From NCBI GenBank assembly GCA_016198915.1, contig JACQHS010000126.1, positions 1 to 6,309 of the forward strand: DNA of 6,309 nt. The letters run 5' to 3'. The notes below the pieces were generated by a model that saw nothing but the letters and a program-made list of their open reading frames with translations, had not been told where the DNA came from and did no database searches. This document shows positions 1 to 5,804 of the stretch, piece after piece. The position numbers were made by a program, and so were the translations under genes. The stretch comes from Candidatus Omnitrophota bacterium (lineage in GTDB: Bacteria > Omnitrophota > Gorgyraeia > Aquiviventales > Aquiviventaceae). The first letter of the stretch is position 1. The number at the start of each line of letters is the position of its first letter.

Positions 1-1
1 C

Positions 2-715
2 GTGATGACGTACCGCCTCGTGGTCAAAGAGATGGCGTTCAAGCACGGGGTCTACGCCAGCTTCATGCCCAAGCCGCTCGCCGGCAGCAACGGCTCCGGG
101 ATGCACGTGAACATGTCGCTCTTTAAGGGTGAGCGTAACGCCTTCTTTGATGCCAGAGACCGTCTGCATTTGTCGACGACCGCCAAGCAGTTTCTCGCCG
201 GAATTCTCAAGCACGCGCCGGAGCTGACGCTCGTCCTGAACCAGTGGGAGAACTCGTACAAGCGGCTCGTGCCGGGCTACGAGGCGCCGGTCTTTGTGAC
301 GTGGGCCAGCCGCAACCGCTCCGATATGGTCCGCATCCCCATGTACAAGCCGGGGAAGGAGGCCTCCACGCGCATCGAGCTGCGCTCGCCGGATCCGGCC
401 TGCAACCCATACCTCGCCTTCAGCGTCATCCTCGCGGCGGGCCTGGAGGGAGTCGCGAAGAAATACACTCTACCCGCGCCGACGGAAGAGAATGTGTTTG
501 AGCTCAGTGAGGCCGAGCGCAAACGCCGGGGGATTCTGACGCTGCCGGGCAGCCTGGCGGGCGCGATCGAACTGGCCGAAAGCAGCGCGCTGCTGCGGCG
601 GGCGCTGGGCGAGCATGTCTTCGAGTCATTCCTGAAGAACAAAAAGATCGAGCACGACCGCGTGCGCCGCGCGGTGACCGACTACGAGCTCAAGACGTAC
701 TTACCGCTACTGTAA
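2..715 (+). CDS. glnA: Glutamine synthetase, class I-alpha type (5'-truncated by window edge)
   Basis: Glutamine synthetase makes glutamine from glutamate, ammonia and ATP as a cytoplasmic dodecamer. About 237 C-terminal residues of an expected ~440 are present; the gene starts left of the window, and the leading V-M-T-Y is the usual internal D-N-V-M-T-Y-R stretch, not a start. Visible landmarks, in fragment numbering, are the ATP-binding signature KPLAGSNGSGMH (24-35), the flap and catalytic region NSYKRLVPGYEAP (84-96), the arginine-rich RNRSDMVRIP (104-113) and RIELRSPDPACNPYLAF (124-140). The fragment resembles Bacillus-type GSI-alpha: it has M-H-V-N-M-S-L and the ending is short. The loop that carries the adenylylated tyrosine in GSI-beta enzymes reads E-N-V-F-E-L (163-168), with Phe where Tyr usually sits, so control by adenylylation is unlikely. 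The stop TAA lies 6 nt before the next gene. Family assignment is very secure. Confidence 0.97.
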   Translation: MMTYRLVVKEMAFKHGVYASFMPKPLAGSNGSGMHVNMSLFKGERNAFFDARDRLHLSTTAKQFLAGILKHAPELTLVLNQWENSYKRLVPGYEAPVFVTWASRNRSDMVRIPMYKPGKEASTRIELRSPDPACNPYLAFSVILAAGLEGVAKKYTLPAPTEENVFELSEAERKRRGILTLPGSLAGAIELAESSALLRRALGEHVFESFLKNKKIEHDRVRRAVTDYELKTYLPLL

Positions 716-721
716 GGGAAA

Positions 722-1030
722 ATGGGGACGCTTCTATTTCGGAGATTATGTGGGTCGTTACTGGTGGGAGCCGTGCTGTGCGCGGCTGGCAGCGCACAGG
801 CGGCGGTGACCGGGGTCAATCCGGATACCGACTATCACGTCACGTATCAGGTGACGACGGAACAAGCCAAAACCGTATCCTCGGTGAAGGTGGTGGATAT
901 CATCGAGTTCGGAGACCGGCCGTTCCTGGTGATCTACTTGCCGGGCTATCGGACAAAGGCATACCTGGATCTGTCCAGCGTCCGCAGCATCATCCCCGCA
1001 AGCTCAGGGTTGTCGAAAGACCTGCCGTAG
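722..1030 (+). CDS. Small exported protein of unknown function (102 aa)
   Basis: I do not recognise this family. The N-terminus is a clear Sec signal peptide: two arginines (R7, R8), a hydrophobic core over about residues 9-22, and an A-Q-A site with probable cleavage after A27 or A28. That leaves a mature protein of about 75 residues, presumably periplasmic. A cysteine at position 20 follows A-V-L, not a small residue, so it is a poor lipobox. The mature part alternates hydrophobic and polar residues (VKVVDIIEFGDRPFLVIYL, about 55-73), which suggests a small beta-rich domain. The ATG lies 6 nt after the glnA stop, with only a weak AAGGG overlapping that stop, so it is probably cotranscribed and translationally coupled with glnA. 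It ends 6 nt before the convergent lpxB stop. The signal peptide and its frame relative to glnA support it as a real gene; function is unknown. Confidence 0.8.
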   Translation: MGTLLFRRLCGSLLVGAVLCAAGSAQAAVTGVNPDTDYHVTYQVTTEQAKTVSSVKVVDIIEFGDRPFLVIYLPGYRTKAYLDLSSVRSIIPASSGLSKDLP

Positions 1031-1033
1031 GTC
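1019..1033 (-). terminator. Weak hairpin between convergent genes, possible lpxB terminator
   Basis: A perfect 5-bp inverted repeat, GACCT and AGGTC, surrounds a 5-nt loop and straddles the stop codon of the small exported-protein gene. Read on the minus strand it comes 3 nt after the lpxB stop and is followed by TTTCG, a very short T stretch. On the plus strand nothing T-rich follows directly. The stem is short, so this may be chance, but it is the only hairpin I see at this convergent junction. Confidence 0.25.
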
Positions 1034-1036
1034 CGT

Positions 1037-2173
1037 TCATTTCATCGATTGCAGCACGACGTCGGCCGCCCGCTCCACCGCCCCCGGCTCGCCCAATCGC
1101 TCCTTCACCTGCCGCCGTAACGCCTCCTGCATCTGAGCCCGGCGCTCCTCGCTGCGAAGCAACTCGACGATCGCACGCGCGATGCGCTCAGGCTGTGCGC
1201 CATGCTGGACGAACTCCGGGACGATCGGCTCGCCGGCGATCACATTGACCAACGCGATGTGCGGGATTCGGAGGACGAGGCGAGCGGCGACGTACGTCGG
1301 CCACGAGGTGCGATAGACGACGGCCATCGGCACCCCGCAGAGCGCCGTCTCCAGCGTTGCCGTGCCTGAGGCGACGACGGCGGCGTCCATCGCCTGAAGC
1401 GCATCGGTCGACAGCCCCTCCGCGGCGCGGACCTCCAGACCGGCGCGCGACAGCGGCGCGCTCACTGCCTCATGGGCGATCGCCGCGGCCCTGAGCAGCA
1501 GAAACTGCATTCCCGGCATGTCCCAGGCGATGTGCCGTGCCGCCTCCAGCATCAGCGGCAGATGCCGGCGCACCTCATCCGTCCGCGACCCCGGCAGCAA
1601 CCCGACCGTCATGCGCCAGGCGTTGAGGCCGAAGCGGGCCGCCGCGTCCTCCCGGTTCATGGTGGGATGCGCCGATTCAACCAGCGGATGGCCGACCCAG
1701 GTCACCGGGATACCTTCGCGCTGATAGAACGCTTCTTCGAAGGGGAAGAACACGATCATCCGGTCCACGTCGCGGCGAATGGATCGCAGCCGGAAGCGCC
1801 CCCACGCCCACACCTGCGGGCTGATGTAGTACACCACCGGGATGCCGTGGCGCTTGACGAGGGGCGCGATGACCGGCAGGTTGAAGTCGCCGAAATCCAC
1901 GAGGATCGCAAGATCAGGGTGCTGTGCCCGCAGGTGCTCATCGAGCGCGCGTTTGGCCCGGAGGAATTTCGTCAGATGACGGACGGCATCGAACGGGCCG
2001 ATCGCGGCCGTGGCGGTCAGATCCTCCAGCAGTGAGCAGCCGGCGCGTTGCATGGCGGGACCGCCGAGGCCGGAGAACGTCAGCTGTGGATTGCGGACTT
2101 TGAGCGCCTCAATGAGTCGCGCGGCGTGGGCGTCGCCAGAAGGGTCTCCGGCGGAGAAGACGATGGAAGGCAT
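1037..2173 (-). CDS. lpxB: Lipid-A-disaccharide synthase LpxB
   Basis: LpxB is the GT19-family glycosyltransferase that joins UDP-2,3-diacylglucosamine to lipid X, giving tetraacyl-disaccharide 1-phosphate and UDP. It acts at the cytoplasmic face of the inner membrane. The 378-residue length is normal for the family. Motifs in order are SAGDPSGD (7-14), the acidic VDFGDFN (92-98), YYISPQVWAW (115-124), FPFE (143-146), GHPLVE (161-166), LLPGSR with R197 (192-197) and ASGTATLE (268-275). Two positions depart from the versions I know best: Asp10 replaces Glu in the AGExSGD motif, and Gly125 replaces Arg after WAW. The ATG abuts the stop of the upstream oxidoreductase gene with no intervening base and no clear Shine-Dalgarno sequence, which points to translational coupling. 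This ATG places the N-terminal motif at the usual distance. Assignment is secure. Confidence 0.97.
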   Translation of the reverse strand: MPSIVFSAGDPSGDAHAARLIEALKVRNPQLTFSGLGGPAMQRAGCSLLEDLTATAAIGPFDAVRHLTKFLRAKRALDEHLRAQHPDLAILVDFGDFNLPVIAPLVKRHGIPVVYYISPQVWAWGRFRLRSIRRDVDRMIVFFPFEEAFYQREGIPVTWVGHPLVESAHPTMNREDAAARFGLNAWRMTVGLLPGSRTDEVRRHLPLMLEAARHIAWDMPGMQFLLLRAAAIAHEAVSAPLSRAGLEVRAAEGLSTDALQAMDAAVVASGTATLETALCGVPMAVVYRTSWPTYVAARLVLRIPHIALVNVIAGEPIVPEFVQHGAQPERIARAIVELLRSEERRAQMQEALRRQVKERLGEPGAVERAADVVLQSMK

Positions 2174-3100
2174 CTAGCGGCGGTGCCGCCGCATAGCCCG
2201 TTCGATGTGTAGCGCCAGTGCCAGCGCCGCACGGCCATTCGCCCCCGACACCAGGGGCGGGTGCTTCGTGACGATCGAACGGACAAACGCGGCCAGCTCA
2301 TCCTGCAGCGGCGCTCGCCGATTGACCGGCAGGTGCACGCGACGGATCGTCCGGCCCGTCTTGTGCGCCAGCTCCACGGTCTGCGCCATCGCGTCGATGG
2401 ACAGGTAGCTGTCTTCCTGGAACACCCGCAGGCGTCGGATCGACTCATCGCTGATCCGGCTGGCGGTCAGATTCGCGATGCAGCCCGACGCGAATTGCAC
2501 CCGGGCATTCGCGATATCCTCGCTGCGCGAGAGCGCACAGACACCGACCGCCTCGACCCGCCGCACCGGTGAACGCACCAGGGCCAACAGCAGGTCCAAA
2601 TCGTGGATCATGACATCGAGCACCACGCTCACATCGGTGCCGCGAAAGGGGTAGGGAGAGAGCCGGTGGACCTCGATGAACCGGGGGCGGCGCAGGCGCT
2701 CGATCGCCGTGTGGATGGCGGCGTTGAACCGCTCCACATGGCCCACCTGGAGCACGACCCGGCGGCGCGCGGCGGTCCGCATGAGACGGTTCGCGTCAGC
2801 CAGCGTCGTCGCGATCGGTTTTTCGACCAGCACGTGAATGCCGCGGGAGAGCAGCGCCTGCCCGATGGCGGCATGCAGGGTCGTGGGGACGGCCAGGCTG
2901 ACCGCGTCCACCAGCCCCGCGACCTGTCGGTAGTCCGTCAGCGAACGGCAGCGTAGCGTCCGGGCCAGACGAACAGCCCTCGCAGCATCTACGTCGCAGA
3001 CGGCGGTCAGGCGCACCCCTGGCATGGCGGCGTAGATCTCGGCATGGCGCGAGCCCAGGTGCCCCACCCCGATGACTCCAACGCGCAACGGCTTTTGCAT
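2174..3100 (-). CDS. Gfo/Idh/MocA oxidoreductase, possible UDP-GlcNAc 3-dehydrogenase-like (GnnA-type) enzyme
   Basis: This is an NAD(P)-dependent sugar oxidoreductase of 308 residues. The N-terminal Rossmann fold shows VGVIGVGHLGSRHA (7-20) with the GxGxxG at 11-16. The family EKP motif is at 93-95, where K94 is the likely catalytic lysine. GHVERFN follows at 120-126, and D162-V-M-I-H166 gives the DxxxH active-site pattern. The second half, including ASRISDESIRRLRVF (213-227), is the alpha/beta substrate domain. It is the first gene of a two-gene unit with lpxB, which suggests work on a lipid A or other envelope sugar. GnnA enzymes, which oxidise UDP-GlcNAc at C3 for amide-linked lipid A, belong to this family and are found with lpx genes in some bacteria. 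The partner aminotransferase gnnB is not in this window, so the substrate is unproven and I assign no symbol. The ATG has no strong Shine-Dalgarno sequence; the C-terminus is very basic (MRRHRR). Confidence 0.92.
   Translation of the reverse strand: MQKPLRVGVIGVGHLGSRHAEIYAAMPGVRLTAVCDVDAARAVRLARTLRCRSLTDYRQVAGLVDAVSLAVPTTLHAAIGQALLSRGIHVLVEKPIATTLADANRLMRTAARRRVVLQVGHVERFNAAIHTAIERLRRPRFIEVHRLSPYPFRGTDVSVVLDVMIHDLDLLLALVRSPVRRVEAVGVCALSRSEDIANARVQFASGCIANLTASRISDESIRRLRVFQEDSYLSIDAMAQTVELAHKTGRTIRRVHLPVNRRAPLQDELAAFVRSIVTKHPPLVSGANGRAALALALHIERAMRRHRR
2177..2192 (-). other. 7-bp inverted repeat next to the lpxB start codon
   Basis: The last sense codons of the oxidoreductase gene form a perfect GC-only inverted repeat, GCGGCGG and CCGCCGC with a 2-nt centre (in practice a 6-bp stem with a 4-nt loop). 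In the mRNA it ends immediately before the TAG stop and the abutting lpxB ATG. It replaces any visible Shine-Dalgarno sequence. It could hold the lpxB start closed until the upstream ribosome melts it. It could equally be a by-product of consecutive arginine codons. Confidence 0.4.
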
Positions 3101-3143
3101 TGGCTTGTGGATTTGTCGTAACTCTAAGTCGAACTGACCCTTG

Positions 3144-3173
3144 AGTCTAACAGAGCCTGTTGTGCTTCGTCAA
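3144..3173 (-). promoter_or_regulatory. Sigma70-like promoter for the oxidoreductase-lpxB unit
   Basis: On the minus strand a -35 TTGACG (3173-3168) is separated by 18 nt from a -10 TAGACT (3149-3144). The -10 is preceded by TG at the extended -10 position (TGTTAGACT). The -35 matches the consensus at 5 of 6 bases and the -10 at 4 of 6. Initiation would be near 3137, giving a leader of about 37 nt before the ATG at 3100. It interleaves with the rightward msbA promoter. This is by-eye matching only. Confidence 0.5.
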
Positions 3174-3188
3174 CCCATGTGGTAGAAT
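3160..3188 (+). promoter_or_regulatory. Extended -10 promoter for msbA, overlapping the leftward promoter
   Basis: A strong extended -10, TGGTAGAAT (TG at 3180-3181, hexamer TAGAAT at 3183-3188), matches TATAAT at 5 of 6 bases. A weak -35, TTGTGC (3160-3165, 3 of 6), lies exactly 17 nt upstream; extended -10 promoters commonly tolerate a poor -35. Initiation near 3195 would put the start site only about 4 nt before the msbA ATG at 3199. Each promoter's -35 lies within the other promoter's spacer, so simultaneous polymerase occupancy looks difficult. Confidence 0.5.
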
Positions 3189-3198
3189 ACCGTCCTCC

Positions 3199-5010
3199 AT
3201 GTCGACCTATTTTCGACTCCTGCGGTTTCTGAAGCCCCACCTGGGAGTGTTTGGGATTGCCATCGGCTGTATGGCCGCCTCCAGCGTGCTCGGCGGCATT
3301 CAGCTGGGCGCACTGATTCCGTTGGCCGACCGGATCCTCACGGACCGGGCGATCCCGGTGCCTCCCGGACTGCCGGGCTGGCTGGCGGGACTCGCCAACT
3401 GGCTGAATGGGGTGGATTCGCTCTCGATCCTCACGGGCTTTGCCATCGCGATTCCGTTTCTCTTCTTCTTCAAAGGGCTCTTCGAGTTCTGGCAGAACTT
3501 CTATATTAACGAAGCCACCCAGCGGGTCATGCGCGATCTGCGGCAGGCCATGTTTGACCGCTTCACCAGCCTCTCACTGGACTACCACCACAAGCAGACG
3601 ACCGGGACGACGATGTCGCGCATCCTCTACGACACGAGCGTGGTTCAGAACACGATCACCGAAGGGGTCTACGACCTCATCTACCAGAGCTTCCAAATCC
3701 TTGTCTTCCTGTCGATTGCATTGTCGATCAACTGGCGGCTGACGCTGATCATCTTCCTGCTCGTGCCGGTCATCGCCTGGCCGATAATCCAGATCGGCAG
3801 GATCCTCAAGAAGATCTCCCAGCAGACGCAGGCCGCGATGGGCCAGTTGAACACGACCATCCTGGAATCGATCAGCGGCATCCAGGTAGTCCAGGCGTTC
3901 CTGTGCGAAGCGCTGGCGCGCAAGAAGTTCGCCGACGCCAACGAGCAGTTCTACCGTCTCAACCGCCGTTTGCAAAAGCGGATGAATTTCCTCTCCCCGC
4001 TGACCGAGACGATCGGGGCCATCGGGGGTGCGGTCGTGTTCTGGTACGGCGGGCGCGCCGTGCTGCAGAATGAGTTCAGCTTGGGTATGTTCCTCGTCTT
4101 TCTGGGGGCGGTCATGTCGCTCATTCGGCCCTTCAAGCGGCTCTCGCGGCTGCACAGCACGACACAGCAGGCCCTGGCCGCAGCCGACCGGATCTTCGAG
4201 GTGCTCGACGCCCAGCCCAGCGTCATCGAACACGCCCGCGCGCGGCTGCTGCCGCCGTTCCATCGCGAGATGACCTATGAGAACGTTTCCTTTCAGTACG
4301 ACACGCAGCCGGTGCTGCGCGGGATTTCATTAACGATCCCCTGCGGCGAGACAGTGGCGTTCGTGGGGCCGAGCGGAGGCGGCAAGACCACCCTCGCGAA
4401 TCTTCTGCCGAGATTCTACGATCCTCATGGGGGACTGGTGAAGATTGACGGCATTGACATCAAGCACGTCACCCTCGCCTCGCTGCGCAGCCAGATCGGG
4501 CTGGTGACGCAGGAGACGATGCTGTTTAATGACACCGTGCGCGCCAACATCGCCCTCGGCCATCCGCAGGCAACGCTCGATGAGATCATCACCGCGGCCA
4601 AGGCCGCCAGCGCCCATCGGTTCATCAGCCGGCTGCCGAAGGGCTATGACACGGTGATCGGAGAGCGCGGGGATTTGCTCTCGGGCGGGGAACGGCAGCG
4701 CCTGGCCATCGCGCGAGCACTCGTCCGGAATCCCGCGATCTTGATTCTGGATGAAGCCACCAGCCAGCTCGACGCGGAGTCCGAGCATCTGATCGCCGAA
4801 GCGATCGAGCAGCTCTGCCGCGATCGCACGGTGTTGTTGATCGCCCATCGGTTGTCCACGGTCCGGATCGCCCACCGGATCGTGCTGGTCCAGGAAGGGC
4901 GCATTGTGGAACAAGGACGTCACGACGAACTCCTGCAGAAGAGCCCCCTCTACCGGCGGTTCTGTGAGCTTCAGCTCATCGATGTAGGCTCGTCCAAGTC
5001 GGTAGCATAA
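3199..5010 (+). CDS. msbA: MsbA-type lipid A/lipid ABC exporter (fused membrane and ATPase domains)
   Basis: This half-size ABC exporter of 603 residues would act as a homodimer flipping lipid A-core across the inner membrane at the cost of ATP. Roughly six membrane segments are visible near residues 16-40, 75-95, 160-178, 180-198, 270-287 and 296-310. The C-terminal ATPase carries the Walker A motif GPSGGGKTT (390-398, K396), Q-loop Q438, the signature LSGGERQ (494-500), the Walker B and D-loop ILILDEATSQLD (514-525, catalytic E519) and the H-loop H550. I chose the ATG at 3199, not the in-frame TTG at 3160: the extra 13 residues do not look like an exporter N-terminus and their codons overlap the predicted promoter. 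There is no Shine-Dalgarno sequence before 3199; CCTCC sits there instead. Divergence from lpxB favours lipid A as substrate, but other lipid or peptide exporters share this architecture. Confidence 0.92.
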   Translation: MSTYFRLLRFLKPHLGVFGIAIGCMAASSVLGGIQLGALIPLADRILTDRAIPVPPGLPGWLAGLANWLNGVDSLSILTGFAIAIPFLFFFKGLFEFWQNFYINEATQRVMRDLRQAMFDRFTSLSLDYHHKQTTGTTMSRILYDTSVVQNTITEGVYDLIYQSFQILVFLSIALSINWRLTLIIFLLVPVIAWPIIQIGRILKKISQQTQAAMGQLNTTILESISGIQVVQAFLCEALARKKFADANEQFYRLNRRLQKRMNFLSPLTETIGAIGGAVVFWYGGRAVLQNEFSLGMFLVFLGAVMSLIRPFKRLSRLHSTTQQALAAADRIFEVLDAQPSVIEHARARLLPPFHREMTYENVSFQYDTQPVLRGISLTIPCGETVAFVGPSGGGKTTLANLLPRFYDPHGGLVKIDGIDIKHVTLASLRSQIGLVTQETMLFNDTVRANIALGHPQATLDEIITAAKAASAHRFISRLPKGYDTVIGERGDLLSGGERQRLAIARALVRNPAILILDEATSQLDAESEHLIAEAIEQLCRDRTVLLIAHRLSTVRIAHRIVLVQEGRIVEQGRHDELLQKSPLYRRFCELQLIDVGSSKSVA

Positions 5011-5013
5011 CGG

Positions 5014-5019
5014 AAAGGA
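5014..5019 (+). promoter_or_regulatory. Ribosome binding site for rpsB with unusually long spacing
   Basis: AAAGGA is the only Shine-Dalgarno-like sequence in the 23-nt gap between msbA and rpsB. Its last base is 14 nt from the rpsB ATG at 5034, longer than the usual 5-9. It is 6 nt from a GTG at 5026 that opens a three-codon frame (GTG AAA GTA TGA), whose stop overlaps the rpsB start codon. No in-frame alternative rpsB start exists in the gap. Confidence 0.5.
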
Positions 5020-5033
5020 ACGCGTGTGAAAGT

Positions 5034-5804
5034 ATGACCAGCACGTTGGTGCGGCAGTTGTTGGAAGCGGGAGTGCATTTCGGACATCAGACGAAACGGT
5101 GGCACCCGAAGATGAAGCGGTTCATCTTCGGCAGCCGCGCCGGGATCTACATCATCGATTTGGAGCAGACCGAGCAGCATCTCAAGGCGGCCTGCGAGTT
5201 CCTCGAGGAGGTGGCGGCGAAAGGCCAGCAGGTCCTCTTCATTGGCACCAAGAAACAGGCCAAGCCGCTATTGGAGGCCGAAGCGCAACGGGCCCAGATG
5301 CCCTATGTCGTCAACCGTTGGCTTGGCGGCACCCTGACAAACTTCCCGACGATCAAGCGCAACATCGACCGGATGCGCGAGCTGCGCAAACAGCGGGCCG
5401 ACGGCTTTTTTGAGCGCATCTCGAAGAAGGACGCCAAGCGCCTGGGCCGCCAGCTGGAGCGGCTGGAAGAAAGCTTCTCTGGTCTTGCTGAACTTGATCG
5501 GCTGCCGGGCTGCCTCTTCGTCGTGGACACCAAGCGGGAAGAGATCGCCGTCCGGGAAGCCAACCGCCTGAATATCCCGATCGTCGCGATCTGCGATACC
5601 AACACGGATCCAGACATCGTCACCTATCCGATTCCGGGCAACGACGACGCGATCCGCTCCATCAAACTCATCGTCTCTATCATCGCCGAGAGCGTCATCG
5701 CGGGATGCCGCCGCTTTGCCACGGCGCAGCCCGTGACGGCTGCCCCGGACGCGGCCGAGGCAGCGGAGGTGAACGGCTCCGCCGCAGATGGCCAAAAAAA
5801 TTAG
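5034..5804 (+). CDS. rpsB: 30S ribosomal protein S2
   Basis: S2 binds the head-body junction of the 30S subunit late in assembly and helps recruit S1. The 256-residue length is typical. Conserved blocks are LLEAGVHFGHQTKRWHPKM (9-27), GIYIIDLEQT (37-46), VLFIGTKKQAK (67-77), VVNRWLGGTLTNF (92-104), LFVVDTKREEIAVREANRL (161-179) and AICDTNTDPDIVTYPIPGND (185-204). The last 25 or so residues are a low-complexity alanine and acidic tail, as often seen in this family. The ATG at 5034 puts the GVHFGH motif at the usual distance from the N-terminus. The gene begins 23 nt after the msbA stop with no terminator or convincing promoter between them. It overlaps tsf by 17 nt at its 3' end, so S2 and EF-Ts are made from one message, as in most bacteria. 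Confidence 0.98.
   Translation: MTSTLVRQLLEAGVHFGHQTKRWHPKMKRFIFGSRAGIYIIDLEQTEQHLKAACEFLEEVAAKGQQVLFIGTKKQAKPLLEAEAQRAQMPYVVNRWLGGTLTNFPTIKRNIDRMRELRKQRADGFFERISKKDAKRLGRQLERLEESFSGLAELDRLPGCLFVVDTKREEIAVREANRLNIPIVAICDTNTDPDIVTYPIPGNDDAIRSIKLIVSIIAESVIAGCRRFATAQPVTAAPDAAEAAEVNGSAADGQKN
5763..5782 (+). promoter_or_regulatory. Hairpin enclosing a strong Shine-Dalgarno sequence upstream of tsf
   Basis: Inside the rpsB 3' end lies GGAGGTGA (5765-5772), a full complement to the usual 16S rRNA tail. It stands 15 nt from the tsf ATG, too far for normal use. A perfect 6-bp inverted repeat, GCGGAG (5763-5768) and CTCCGC (5777-5782) with an 8-nt loop, pairs most of its core. Ribosomes finishing rpsB would open this stem, so it fits translational coupling of tsf to rpsB. 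That function is inferred. Confidence 0.4.

Noticed and set aside
773..784. Lipobox in the small exported protein
   Set aside because: The residues before Cys20 are A-V-L. A large Leu at -1 is not accepted in a lipobox, while a good A-Q-A signal peptidase I site lies downstream.
748..1248. 166-codon plus-strand frame with a GGAG close upstream of its ATG
   Set aside because: It overlaps the signal-peptide gene in another frame, then runs antisense through the lpxB 3' end. Its product is a low-complexity Arg/Pro/Ala sequence typical of a GC-rich shadow frame.
3160..3198. TTG at 3160 as the msbA start
   Set aside because: The added 13 residues do not resemble an exporter N-terminus, no ribosome binding site precedes them, and the codons cover the predicted extended -10 element.
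3574..4263. 229-codon minus-strand frame inside msbA
   Set aside because: Antisense to a strongly conserved exporter. The composition (rich in D, R, Q, H) matches a reverse-strand shadow and no domain is recognisable.
5393..5410. T6 tract after a GC-rich stretch in rpsB, looking like an intrinsic terminator
   Set aside because: The only possible stem is 3 bp with a 3-nt loop, and it lies in the middle of conserved rpsB coding sequence.
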